A DNA stretch of 64,000 nt from Alphaproteobacteria bacterium (lineage in GTDB: Bacteria > Pseudomonadota > Alphaproteobacteria > Rhodospirillales > Casp-alpha2). The stretch is taken from positions 1-64,000 of the forward strand of contig JAJRRU010000020.1 in NCBI GenBank assembly GCA_024279135.1. The letters are read 5' to 3'. Made by a program: the position numbers and the translations under genes. How positions within the stretch are numbered: the stretch's first letter is position 1; each line of letters starts with the position of its first letter. Of this stretch, positions 8,584-16,387 are shown piece after piece. A model generated the notes under the pieces. That model saw only the letters and a list, made by a program, of their open reading frames with translations, was not told the DNA's origin and did no database searches.

Positions 8584-9024
8584 TTATTCAACAACTTTTA
8601 CATACCCAAGCATATCATCGCTTTCCCAGTGCGGCCCACACAAATACGGGTAATCCCCCGGGGTTGTGAAAGTGTATTCCCACTGTTCATCGGGAAAAAA
8701 CCGTTCGGATTCGTCAACACCGGCCTGTTTTAACCACACGCTGTGACTTGTGCGTTTGTCCACAATGATCCAGCGAACTGTTTCACCGGTTTTGATGGTC
8801 AGGTTCGCCGGGCAGAAGTTGTATTTATGAAGCAGGACAATATGAGCGCCGTCGTCAATGGCGTCGGGGTATAATTCCTGATATCGGATATCGGCCTTTT
8901 TACATGCTTTGATGCGATCTGGCGTGATCTCGATTTCCGGGCTGGCTGCAAACACAGTAACAGCCATTGCCAGAATGGCAACGGCTGTTAGCACGGAAAA
9001 TACTGCCTTATTTCTTGATTGCAT
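8584..9024 (-). CDS. Periplasmic cupredoxin (plastocyanin/azurin-like)
   Basis: 146 residues: a signal peptide (cleavage near A-V-T-V-F-A-A-S), then a cupredoxin domain. Type 1 copper ligands are recognisable as H94 (S-H-S-V-W), C129 and H132 (C-G-P-H), and probably M138, so the loop is C-X2-H-X5-M, one residue longer between His and Met than in pseudoazurin. Two further cysteines (C41 and C71) could form a disulfide. It starts inside the last codons of the NirT-like fusion gene (17-bp overlap) and precedes nirE. The likely role is a soluble electron carrier to NirS or to the CuA enzyme at 16-18 kb; that is inference from position. Confidence 0.82.
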   Translation of the reverse strand: MQSRNKAVFSVLTAVAILAMAVTVFAASPEIEITPDRIKACKKADIRYQELYPDAIDDGAHIVLLHKYNFCPANLTIKTGETVRWIIVDKRTSHSVWLKQAGVDESERFFPDEQWEYTFTTPGDYPYLCGPHWESDDMLGYVKVVE

Positions 9025-10729
9025 TAATTTCGGCTTCTGGATTATCCAGACCTAATTTGTACTCCAGTGATACATGATGAAAACGGGCTGAGGTGTAATC
9101 ATCGTGTATGGCGATACCGATAGTATACAGCTTTCCGGGTTCCAGATCTACGCCGCCAGGTTGTGTTGCCTTCAACGGACGGGTGATCTCCACCGTCCAG
9201 ACACCATCTGCCAGGGTTCCGTTTGCTGTCAACTTGTCGGTTTCTTCGAGCAACCGCTGGTCAAGGATAGAACCACTTTCGATCTTATTGTCGCCGCTTT
9301 TGTAGCGAACCAGATCCATATAGGCCCCGTCTGTCCGTTTGCTGTCTATTTCACCGGCATCAAGCAGTTTATCCCAACCGCCGCGCCGTGAGTCATTACG
9401 GCCCTTGATGTTGATCTCTGATCGACTGCTGGTCAGATATTTTGTTACCCCGTTAGAGGCATGGAGTATCTGTGCAGCGTCGCCGGAACCGGCAATGGCC
9501 GCTGCGTCAGGCTGATCGGGCATATAGCGCGAATCGTGGTGACAGGTTGCCCAGCAACCGGCATACCCGGCTTCTTCGACTTTTCCGTCATCGAGCATGA
9601 ACGCCAGTTTGATCTGGTTGTCCGGGTCCATTTTGCCGCCTTCGACGAAGGGAGCCGCTGTATGACCTGTATCGGGCCACTGGAAGCGCAGGTGCAGGTT
9701 TTCACCGTCATGACTGGCTTTCATGGTCACGGCGATACTGGCCCGCTTGCCGGGGATGGGTGTTTCCTCGGCCTTGTCACCACCGACGATCTTGGCTCCC
9801 ATTTCAGCCTCTTCGTTAAGATGGCATTCTATGCAACGATCATTGAGTTTTTTCAGGGCACGCGCACCGCCATGCTCACTGCCTTTAAATAACCACTCCC
9901 ATGAAGTTTGTCCCGGATAGAACAGGGTAATGTTTTGCTCGGCGACGCCATCCCAATTGGCACCACTGCCAGATGAGGTGGCTGCGGCTGTCTCGGTTGC
10001 CGTTGCAGCCACTTCGGCTGCTTTTGCCGCTGCTTCCTCGGCTGCTTTTGCCGCCTTTGCCGCTTCTTCAGCCGCTTTTGCGGCTTCAGCTTTGAGTTTT
10101 GCCTCTTCGACTTTTGAAATCAGGCGTCGGGGGTCGGCCTTGCCATCGTAGAAATCATCTACCTCCGGATCGAGCAGTTCATGGACCGGGCGATGGGCGA
10201 TGCCTTTGTGACAGTCGATGCAGGTCATGTTTTCTTCACGGGCTTCCTGGTGCTTCTTGCGGGCACGCAGTTTTTGCAGGTCGCTGGACATGGCATCCCA
10301 TGAGTGACAGTTCCTGCATTCGCGGGAATCCGTTTCCTTCATCGCTTTCCAGACATTTTTGGCCAAGGTCAGGCGTCTGTTTTCAAATTTTTCAGGGGTA
10401 TCGATGCTCCCAAGTGCCTTTGATATCAATTCATTCGTGGCCTGAACTTTACGAACGACCTTGTGAAACCAGGGATCGGGAACGTGGCAATCCGAGCAAG
10501 TTGCACGCACACCGGTTCGGTTTGTAAAATGGATTGTTTCTTTATATTCCTGATAGACGTTCTCTTCCATTTCATGACAGGAAATACAAAAGTCCAGGGT
10601 ATTGGTTTCTTCCATAGCAGTATGAAAGCCACCCCAGAACAGAATACCGGCAACGCCACCAACAACAAAAATTCCACCCCATGCATAGGCCGAAGGTTTC
10701 CAAAACCACTTGAGGAACCGGTTAATCAT
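9008..10729 (-). CDS. NapC/NirT tetrahaem cytochrome fused to an ethylbenzene-dehydrogenase-like haem domain
   Basis: 573 residues in three parts. (1) One N-terminal membrane helix (about 15-35) and four CXXCH sites (C-I-S-C-H, C-S-D-C-H, C-R-N-C-H, C-I-D-C-H, about residues 48-175), the NapC/NirT quinol dehydrogenase pattern. (2) A roughly 50-residue Ala/Glu/Lys helix (about 205-260) ending in Ser/Gly. (3) A C-terminal domain with C-I-E-C-H, then C-W-A-T-C-H-H-D-S-R-Y-M-P and beta-rich sequence, resembling the haem-binding domain of ethylbenzene dehydrogenase gamma subunits and related cytochromes. Six covalent haems are predicted. It could pass electrons from quinol to NirS or the cupredoxin without the bc1 complex. 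It lies between nirS and the cupredoxin gene. Confidence 0.85.
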   Translation of the reverse strand: MINRFLKWFWKPSAYAWGGIFVVGGVAGILFWGGFHTAMEETNTLDFCISCHEMEENVYQEYKETIHFTNRTGVRATCSDCHVPDPWFHKVVRKVQATNELISKALGSIDTPEKFENRRLTLAKNVWKAMKETDSRECRNCHSWDAMSSDLQKLRARKKHQEAREENMTCIDCHKGIAHRPVHELLDPEVDDFYDGKADPRRLISKVEEAKLKAEAAKAAEEAAKAAKAAEEAAAKAAEVAATATETAAATSSGSGANWDGVAEQNITLFYPGQTSWEWLFKGSEHGGARALKKLNDRCIECHLNEEAEMGAKIVGGDKAEETPIPGKRASIAVTMKASHDGENLHLRFQWPDTGHTAAPFVEGGKMDPDNQIKLAFMLDDGKVEEAGYAGCWATCHHDSRYMPDQPDAAAIAGSGDAAQILHASNGVTKYLTSSRSEINIKGRNDSRRGGWDKLLDAGEIDSKRTDGAYMDLVRYKSGDNKIESGSILDQRLLEETDKLTANGTLADGVWTVEITRPLKATQPGGVDLEPGKLYTIGIAIHDDYTSARFHHVSLEYKLGLDNPEAEINAIKK

Positions 10730-10855
10730 CCAGAATCTCCCTATATAAATGCCAGATTTTTGGCAATGTCCCTATATTGATATTTATAAAAACCGTTTAA
10801 ATAAAATGACAATATAATAAAATAATAAACGAGAGTTTATATGTGTCGGTGGTCG

Positions 10856-10881
10856 AAAAACGGAAGAGTAAAACTCTTCCG
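10856..10881 (-). terminator. Intrinsic terminator/attenuator just after nirS
   Basis: A perfect 9-bp stem with a 3-nt loop (CGGAAGAGT at 10861-10869, ACTCTTCCG at 10873-10881), followed on the minus strand by TTTTT. It lies 28 bases after the nirS stop and 127 bases before the next gene. Partial termination here would give more nirS transcript than biosynthesis transcript. Confidence 0.85.
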
Positions 10882-10908
10882 CTTTCCAGACATAACCTGA
10901 TATTGCGA

Positions 10909-12519
10909 TCAGGTGTTGTGGTTTACCCGATTGTGGACATTGAATTTTCCAGTCGGGGTTTCAAGGCCCTTGATGCGTGTGATTTCTTCAAGAGTCTTTG
11001 CATCATATACGACAATTTCACCTTTCATCCAGTTAACCTTGCCGCCACGAACCCAGACAGAGACCCAGAATTCAGAGCCGTCTGCATTGAATTCGGTGTG
11101 CACTGCCAAGGCAGTTTCTATCTCGGTTACACGGATGGTTTTGACGATTTTGCCTGTTTCCTTGGACAGAACCTGAATAGACTGCTGAACTTCGGGGTCA
11201 GGATGTTTTGTCTGATCGAAGATCACGTAGTCAGAGTTGGGGTGGGTCCGGATAAACAGACCCGGTCCATCAGATTCCACGGAATAACAAGTCTTCCAGG
11301 CCTGATCAGGATGACCATCGGGATCGTTGCCCCATACGGTCACTTTGCCTTCGCCCAGATGGGTGGTTCCAGCAACAGGACCGCATTTAGGATCAACCCA
11401 GTTGGCACCAGCACCCGGATGAGGTTTCTTGCCGGTTTCAAGCGACCCAACAGCCTTACGCGTTTCCGTATCGACGAATTCCATGCGATTGGATGCGTTT
11501 GCAGCAATCTGGAAGTAACGCTTGCTCGGATCAAAGAAGCCGTCATGCAGGAACTTGTGGGTGTTAATCTGTTCAATGCGCAGGTTATCCAGATCGGAAT
11601 AATCGACCTGCCACATCTGACCCAGTTCCTTCACGGCAACCATCCATGTTGGAGCATTTGGCGTGTTGTAAACGGCGGCGACACGGGCTTCGTTGACATA
11701 AACACCATCAACATTGACACCACGAGTAGAAACCACTTTCAACGGTTCCATGGTTTCCGCATCAAGAATAACAAAATGCGGCGGCCAGTATCCACCACCG
11801 ATGATGTATTTATCTTTCCATTTACCATAGTGTGAAACCGCAACGTCACGGGCATCAGAGGCAATCTGTGTCGTTGCCACAACTTTTGGTGGGTCCATAA
11901 ACAAATCGATTTTGGACATCAGGCCATCACGACCCTGGGTGTACCAGAAACGACCATCGGATGACTCCTTCATCACATGAATGGCATAACCGGTATTCAG
12001 CTTTGTAATAATTTCCTTGGTATCACCGTCAATGACAGCAATTTTACCGGCATCACGCAGGATAACCATGAAGAAGTTATCGATGTTGCGCGAATGCATC
12101 TGCTTTTTCGGGTAATCTTTTGGTTCGATATATACCGTCCAGCGTTCTTTCATATCTGCCAGGCTCATTTCAGCCGGCTCAGGAACGTCCATCTGGATGT
12201 ATGTGGAAATTTTTGTGATTTGCTCTTTACTGAACAGATCATCAAAGTTGTTCATGCCACCCTCAGTACCGAGCGTAATGATCTTCTCCAGGCGCTTCTG
12301 GCCCAGTTTCTGTGTCTCTTTTGGCAACAGGCTTTTGCCCGTTGCACCTTTTCGAAGTGCACCATGACAACCGGCACAACGCTGGAAATATAGCACCTTT
12401 GCTTCTTCAAAATCCGCTTCTGACAGGGTTGGCTCTGCTGCTTGTACGGTAGCAGGCGTACTAACAAAAACCGTGCCGACAAGTGCCAAAGCTGACGCCA
12501 TCAAGCTTAGCTTCATCAT
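10909..12519 (-). CDS. nirS: NirS, cytochrome cd1 nitrite reductase (NO-forming)
   Basis: 536 residues: signal peptide (cleavage near V-Q-A-A-E), an N-terminal cytochrome c domain with C-A-G-C-H at about residues 48-52, and a C-terminal eight-bladed d1 propeller carrying repeated D-G-D-T-K, S-S-D-G-R-F-W-Y-T-Q-G-R-D-G type turns and C-terminal Y-D-A-K-T-L. The soluble periplasmic homodimer reduces nitrite to NO. GGAGG at 12529-12533 lies nine bases before the ATG; a second ATG follows directly. The FNR/NNR-type box at 12596-12609 and the terminator after the gene suggest that it is transcribed strongly and partly on its own. Confidence 0.97.
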   Translation of the reverse strand: MMKLSLMASALALVGTVFVSTPATVQAAEPTLSEADFEEAKVLYFQRCAGCHGALRKGATGKSLLPKETQKLGQKRLEKIITLGTEGGMNNFDDLFSKEQITKISTYIQMDVPEPAEMSLADMKERWTVYIEPKDYPKKQMHSRNIDNFFMVILRDAGKIAVIDGDTKEIITKLNTGYAIHVMKESSDGRFWYTQGRDGLMSKIDLFMDPPKVVATTQIASDARDVAVSHYGKWKDKYIIGGGYWPPHFVILDAETMEPLKVVSTRGVNVDGVYVNEARVAAVYNTPNAPTWMVAVKELGQMWQVDYSDLDNLRIEQINTHKFLHDGFFDPSKRYFQIAANASNRMEFVDTETRKAVGSLETGKKPHPGAGANWVDPKCGPVAGTTHLGEGKVTVWGNDPDGHPDQAWKTCYSVESDGPGLFIRTHPNSDYVIFDQTKHPDPEVQQSIQVLSKETGKIVKTIRVTEIETALAVHTEFNADGSEFWVSVWVRGGKVNWMKGEIVVYDAKTLEEITRIKGLETPTGKFNVHNRVNHNT

Positions 12520-12595
12520 ATTATAGATCCTCCAGATAAATTATTATTTATTTGACAATACGGCGATATCTTATTCATTGGCACAGAATGCGTAA

Positions 12596-12609
12596 TTGAC
12601 CTTAGTTAA
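12596..12609 (-). promoter_or_regulatory. FNR/NNR (DNR)-type box of the nirS promoter
   Basis: TTGAC-CTTA-GTTAA on the plus strand (TTAAC-N4-GTCAA read towards nirS). The centre is about 83 bp upstream of the nirS ATG; a class II position (-41.5) would put the transcription start near 12561. An identical pair of half-sites occurs upstream of the haem-copper NO-reductase operon. The rest of the 347-bp gap (12520-12866) holds no credible gene. Confidence 0.75.
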
Positions 12610-12697
12610 CTCTCGGAAATATTTATATTTATTTGGAGTCTGCGCCTGTTGCAGGCAGTATTTGACGGGGCATGACAAACAGCCGGTCAATTGCACT

Positions 12698-12712
12698 ATA
12701 ACATGTTGTTAT
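12698..12712. repeat. Small palindrome in the nirS-haemerythrin gap
   Basis: ATAACA-TGT-TGTTAT, 6-bp perfect arms, about 180 bp upstream of nirS and 150 bp beyond the 3' end of the haemerythrin gene. No T-run follows on either strand, so it looks more like an operator than a terminator. No function can be assigned. Confidence 0.3.
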
Positions 12713-12866
12713 ATATTGCTTAATTGAATGTTTTTGTAGAGTTTGCCAAGCGGGAAGGCAATGGGGTTGAAATTACCTTCCAATACCCGGACGCCAGGCC
12801 CTGTTCTTGTCAATTAAAATTGCTATTTATCTGATAAACCAGGACGGATTACCGATGATTGATATT

Positions 12867-13283
12867 CTAATCATCTTTGGAGTCGAGCAAGCCGTGGAGT
12901 TTTGCATCTTTTGTACTAAAATGGTTGAGAAACCAGTTATTTAGCATGTTAATAAATTTACCGATGTCTTCATCGTACTGTTTGGCCTCGTAGGCATCCA
13001 TGATGTCGCGAATCTCATCCAGTAAGATTTCGTGGTCTTCCTTGTGGTCGTGGTAATCCTCGTATTTCATCCGGCGCATGATGGATTCTTCAAGGGCAAA
13101 ATGTGCTGAAACCTGGGCAAAAACGTCGCCCAGGGATTCTATAATGTGTTCCGGGTCAGCCGGAAGCGACATTTGAGTCGCCACATGGTTGATCTGCTTG
13201 ATCAATTCCTGGTGCTCATAATCGACCGAGGCAATGCCCGTTGAGAATATTTCGCGCCATACGATGTGTGTGTCAGTGGTCAT
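12867..13283 (-). CDS. Bacteriohaemerythrin
   Basis: A 138-residue single-domain haemerythrin. The di-iron ligand pattern is visible: V-D-Y-E-H (about 24), H-F-A-L-E-E (about 74-78), Y-H-D-H-K-E-D-H (about 92-98), and W-F-L-N-H-F-S-T-K-D near the C-terminus. Such proteins bind O2 and some bind or detoxify NO. It is the last gene of the Sco/cytochrome b run, 30 bp after the preceding gene, so its likely role is to protect the denitrification enzymes from O2 or to buffer NO (inference). Confidence 0.92.
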   Translation of the reverse strand: MTTDTHIVWREIFSTGIASVDYEHQELIKQINHVATQMSLPADPEHIIESLGDVFAQVSAHFALEESIMRRMKYEDYHDHKEDHEILLDEIRDIMDAYEAKQYDEDIGKFINMLNNWFLNHFSTKDAKLHGLLDSKDD

Positions 13284-13313
13284 ATTCGGAGCCTTTGTGG
13301 TCTTGTTGGCCTG

Positions 13314-13817
13314 TTATTCATAAACAAACTCGATGCCTGATCCTTTAAAGTCTATTGCCAGACTCTGACCAGGTGCAATGGTCAGGGTTTTTTGCGAGAT
13401 ATAATCATAACCCTCTTCCCGATCTGTGTCGTTCAGGGTTATATGGAACTGATGTTCGCCCGGCTGAATGACAAGGCGCTTGTAGATTACCGAGGGGCCA
13501 TCACCGTGCAGTCCGGTTGGTATCAGGGTTTCCTTAAGCAGGGTCTCGCCATCCATCTTGAGTTCTACTTTGACCGGAAGGCGTTCGCGCGGGCAACTTC
13601 GTGGTTTGCGCATATTAGGGGCCAGTGCGAGCAATTCCTCGCGTGTCAATGTGTGACATTCACCCTTTGGCTTGGCGCCATGGGCAAAGCTGAATTTTAC
13701 GAGTGCCAGGTCTTCGGGAATACGGGTGTACTGCGGAATATTGGAAAAATATCCGATGAACCAGGCGAACCCTGCATAGACCAAAGCCTGGGCAGTATAC
13801 TGGATGAATTTCTTCAT
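13314..13817 (-). CDS. Membrane-anchored periplasmic protein of unknown function
   Basis: 167 residues; not recognised. There is an N-terminal hydrophobic segment (about 8-25, with F-A-W-F-I-G-Y-F) and then a beta-rich soluble part with two cysteines (in G-E-C-H-T-L and R-S-C-P-R-E) that could form a disulfide, and repeated short strands such as G-E-H-Q-F-H-I-T-L. Its start overlaps the stop of the cytochrome b fusion by 4 bp (ATGA), so it is probably an accessory factor of that protein. Confidence 0.7.
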   Translation of the reverse strand: MKKFIQYTAQALVYAGFAWFIGYFSNIPQYTRIPEDLALVKFSFAHGAKPKGECHTLTREELLALAPNMRKPRSCPRERLPVKVELKMDGETLLKETLIPTGLHGDGPSVIYKRLVIQPGEHQFHITLNDTDREEGYDYISQKTLTIAPGQSLAIDFKGSGIEFVYE

Positions 13818-15379
13818 TGTTCTGTACCGTCTTTGATCTTTTTTATTTTATGATCAATGGGCTTCAAGTCGCTCAGGGTGCCTTGAAATGATGCCATGTT
13901 CCGGGCAAACATCCGACCATCGGTCGCCGAGGCCCAGATACGATTGACACGCTCGCGTGGAACGCGTTTTCTCAGGCGTGGGTCACGAACGCCATCGAGG
14001 CGTTCCTCCAGCCAGATTTGTCCAAGCCTGTAATGGCATTCGCCGCGCCGACACCCGGTCACCACGACGCCATCTGCCAGTTTTCGGCTGAGTACAAAAT
14101 CGATAAATGACGGGGGTAACATGCCCGCACAAGGCATACTGACCGTGGCAATGCCCTTGCCCCGGAACTTGTCGACTCTGAGAGCCTTGTCGCAGCCAAA
14201 TACCATGATACGGTCTGGGCGGCCTTCCAGCTTGGATGCGGCCCGTTCAACCTTGTCGCGCAAGGTCGATGCGCTCAGACCAGGCAGGTCTATACCCGGT
14301 ATAAATTCTCCGGCACGACGGAACGGTGATGCCGTTGGACAGGCACCGACACAAATTCCGCACGCCACACAGATATCCGGATTGACGATGGCTTCCTGAT
14401 CAAAGGCCATACCGTCTGTCCGTTTTTGCATGGTTATAGCGCTGAACGGGCAATCGACAACACAACGGGTGCAACCGTTACAGTTGTCCAGATTGACCAC
14501 TGCGGCGGGTACTTTCTTAGCTGGCGGCAGCCAGGGAACAATGAGTAACAACGCGGTACCACCCAGCAACCCGATCCAGATCCAGGCCGGACCAACTATA
14601 TCAATCAGCGGATATATCCACAGGTAAAACCAGTCGATTCCCACCGGTGAAGGTATCGTGGACAGATCGGCAATGCTCTGGCTGGTTGCGGGCTTGATAA
14701 TGCTGAGCACCAGCAACATCAGGAACGTGCCAATAGCGAGGCCGCGTGGCGGATTGATTGTGGAATGGGCAACCCGTTGCAGGTGTATCCACATGATGAA
14801 CAATAAAAATAACGGCACAAAAATATGGGCAAAGATCATCATGGTGAAAAAGCGGCTATCCAGATGACTGGGTGCCAGGAAATTTCGGGCGATGGGCTCG
14901 CCAAATATCGGGAACCAGTCCAGTAATTCCGTGGTGGTAATGGCAACGTATTGAGCCAGTTCATCCCACACCAGCCAATATCCCGTGATACCGGCAATCA
15001 TCACCATCCAGAGCATGGGAACACCGGTAAACCAGGAAAACCACCGTCCGCCGCGATACCGGTCGAAAGCAAATTCCCTGATTATATGCAGGACCATCAT
15101 GGCAACCATGGCATCCGAGGCGTAGCGATGCAAAGATCGCATAATACCACCCAGCCACCATTGCTCATTTGTCAGGTATTCAATAGACATGAAAGCGTCG
15201 GGAATGCCTGTTTCGAAAAATATATATACATAGATGCCACTGATCGAAACGATCCAGAAGTAATAATATCCCAATGCGCCGAGGCAATAGGTCGGATTCC
15301 ATTTCTGACCGAAGATATGGTCTATCCATCCCTCGATCCACATCAAACTGTAACGTAGCGGGGCTCTTAAGCTTTCCAC
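13814..15379 (-). CDS. Cytochrome b / two-cluster ferredoxin / MvhD-like fusion protein
   Basis: 521 residues. The N-terminal half is a dihaem cytochrome b of the bc1/b6 type, with His pairs in R-S-L-H-R-Y...V-L-H-I-I-R and F-A-H-I-F...W-I-H-L-Q-R and several membrane helices. Next come two [4Fe-4S] motifs (C-N-G-C-T-R-C-V-V-D-C-P and C-V-A-C-G-I-C-V-G-A-C-P, about 290-350). The last ~140 residues resemble the MvhD/FlpD delta subunit of methyl-viologen hydrogenase, with V-F-G-C-D and V-T-G-C-R-R-G-E-C-H. This layout suggests electron exchange between the quinone pool and a cytoplasmic carrier. It is flanked by sco and an unknown gene, 31 bp from sco. Confidence 0.88.
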   Translation of the reverse strand: MESLRAPLRYSLMWIEGWIDHIFGQKWNPTYCLGALGYYYFWIVSISGIYVYIFFETGIPDAFMSIEYLTNEQWWLGGIMRSLHRYASDAMVAMMVLHIIREFAFDRYRGGRWFSWFTGVPMLWMVMIAGITGYWLVWDELAQYVAITTTELLDWFPIFGEPIARNFLAPSHLDSRFFTMMIFAHIFVPLFLLFIMWIHLQRVAHSTINPPRGLAIGTFLMLLVLSIIKPATSQSIADLSTIPSPVGIDWFYLWIYPLIDIVGPAWIWIGLLGGTALLLIVPWLPPAKKVPAAVVNLDNCNGCTRCVVDCPFSAITMQKRTDGMAFDQEAIVNPDICVACGICVGACPTASPFRRAGEFIPGIDLPGLSASTLRDKVERAASKLEGRPDRIMVFGCDKALRVDKFRGKGIATVSMPCAGMLPPSFIDFVLSRKLADGVVVTGCRRGECHYRLGQIWLEERLDGVRDPRLRKRVPRERVNRIWASATDGRMFARNMASFQGTLSDLKPIDHKIKKIKDGTEQ

Positions 15380-15410
15380 AATTATTCTTTCATAGTTGGT
15401 AGGAAGACAG

Positions 15411-16286
15411 TCAGGCGGTTCTTTCCTGAGATCGTTTGTTCTTCATGATTCGCCGCCTTCTGGCAATCAGTGAACTGACAAGAAGATAACCCGTGGCAAA
15501 AGTTGATAACAAAGCCGCTGAGCCTGCGATGAATATTGACATATCAAACAGGTAGCGACCAGAATTAGCATCGTAAATAGTACAAAACAGGCGGATTTGG
15601 TTAATGATACCATCGATGCTTGTTGCGTTGCTCTTACGCCCGAAGATTAAATCTTTGAGCGGTTCCATCAAAAGGGGCGGATCAAAGCTCTCGCCATAGA
15701 CGTGCCGGAAAATCACCCCTTGAGAATCCACCACAGTAGTTCGGGTCATATGATCAAACCCTTTGGGTGATTTGTAATAGATAAACCCGGCGTTTTTTGC
15801 AAAACGTTCAATTGTATTGTGATCTGCAGATAAAAATGTCCAGTTGTCATCGGATATGCCATGACTGGATTTAAAGTCGCTCATGCGCGAAGGCGTATCA
15901 TTGCGATCATCAAATCCAATGGTAATGACATTGAAGGCATCCTTGCCGAATACTTCCTGTGCCGTGTCTACCGCATCGGCAATGGAGTCCGATACCATGG
16001 GACAGACATCCTTGCAGCTTGTATAAATCAAGCTGATGATCAGGGGCTTGCCGAGAAATTTATCCAGCTGGACAACCTTGTTATCGGAATCAACAAATGT
16101 GTAGCGTCCAATATCACGGCCGATTGAGGCTTCGCTGATGGCTACTGCCCGGCGCTCGTCAAAGTTCTCCTTGGTCGGCACGTGGGCATATGTAGTGGAA
16201 GATGCCATTACGCACATAACCAATGCGACCCATAGAACCAAGGGCTTAGCGTTGTATTTTAATGTTTTTGTTTGTCTGAGTTTCAT
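15411..16286 (-). CDS. SCO1/SenC-type copper chaperone with a C-terminal membrane helix
   Basis: 291 residues: signal peptide, thioredoxin-fold domain with the copper motif C-K-D-V-C-P at about residues 90-94 and the distal His in D-H-M-T-R-T, then an unusual extra C-terminal part with one membrane helix (about 250-275) and a basic tail. Sco proteins deliver copper to CuA of haem-copper oxidases, which fits the CuA subunit encoded just upstream. No ribosome site precedes the ATG at 16286: the preceding bases are the A-run next to a strong terminator. Confidence 0.88.
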   Translation of the reverse strand: MKLRQTKTLKYNAKPLVLWVALVMCVMASSTTYAHVPTKENFDERRAVAISEASIGRDIGRYTFVDSDNKVVQLDKFLGKPLIISLIYTSCKDVCPMVSDSIADAVDTAQEVFGKDAFNVITIGFDDRNDTPSRMSDFKSSHGISDDNWTFLSADHNTIERFAKNAGFIYYKSPKGFDHMTRTTVVDSQGVIFRHVYGESFDPPLLMEPLKDLIFGRKSNATSIDGIINQIRLFCTIYDANSGRYLFDMSIFIAGSAALLSTFATGYLLVSSLIARRRRIMKNKRSQERTA

Positions 16287-16300
16287 TGCTTATTTTTTTT

Positions 16301-16357
16301 TAAAAAAAAAGAGGACACCTGAATAATTTTTTTGAGGGAGGTTATTCAGGTGTCCTC
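16301..16357 (-). terminator. Strong intrinsic terminator after the haem-copper subunit I gene
   Basis: Perfect 16-bp arms (GAGGACACCTGAATAA at 16311-16326 and its complement at 16342-16357), 15-nt loop, followed on the minus strand by nine T. It starts 31 bases after the subunit I stop and ends 15 bases before the sco start. It should end most transcripts of the 18.8-16.4 kb operon. Confidence 0.93.
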
Positions 16358-16387
16358 GAAAGTCAAGCTAGGTTTTATTAATTCTAA

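Noticed and set aside
9950-10110. Alanine-rich repetitive stretch as a tandem DNA repeat
   Set aside because: It is the coding sequence of the Ala/Glu/Lys linker helix of the NirT-like fusion protein; the repeats are imperfect and in frame.
10777-10790. TTGAT-ATTT-ATAAA upstream of the NirT-like fusion gene as an FNR box
   Set aside because: Only the left half-site is good and the region is very AT-rich, so chance matches are likely.
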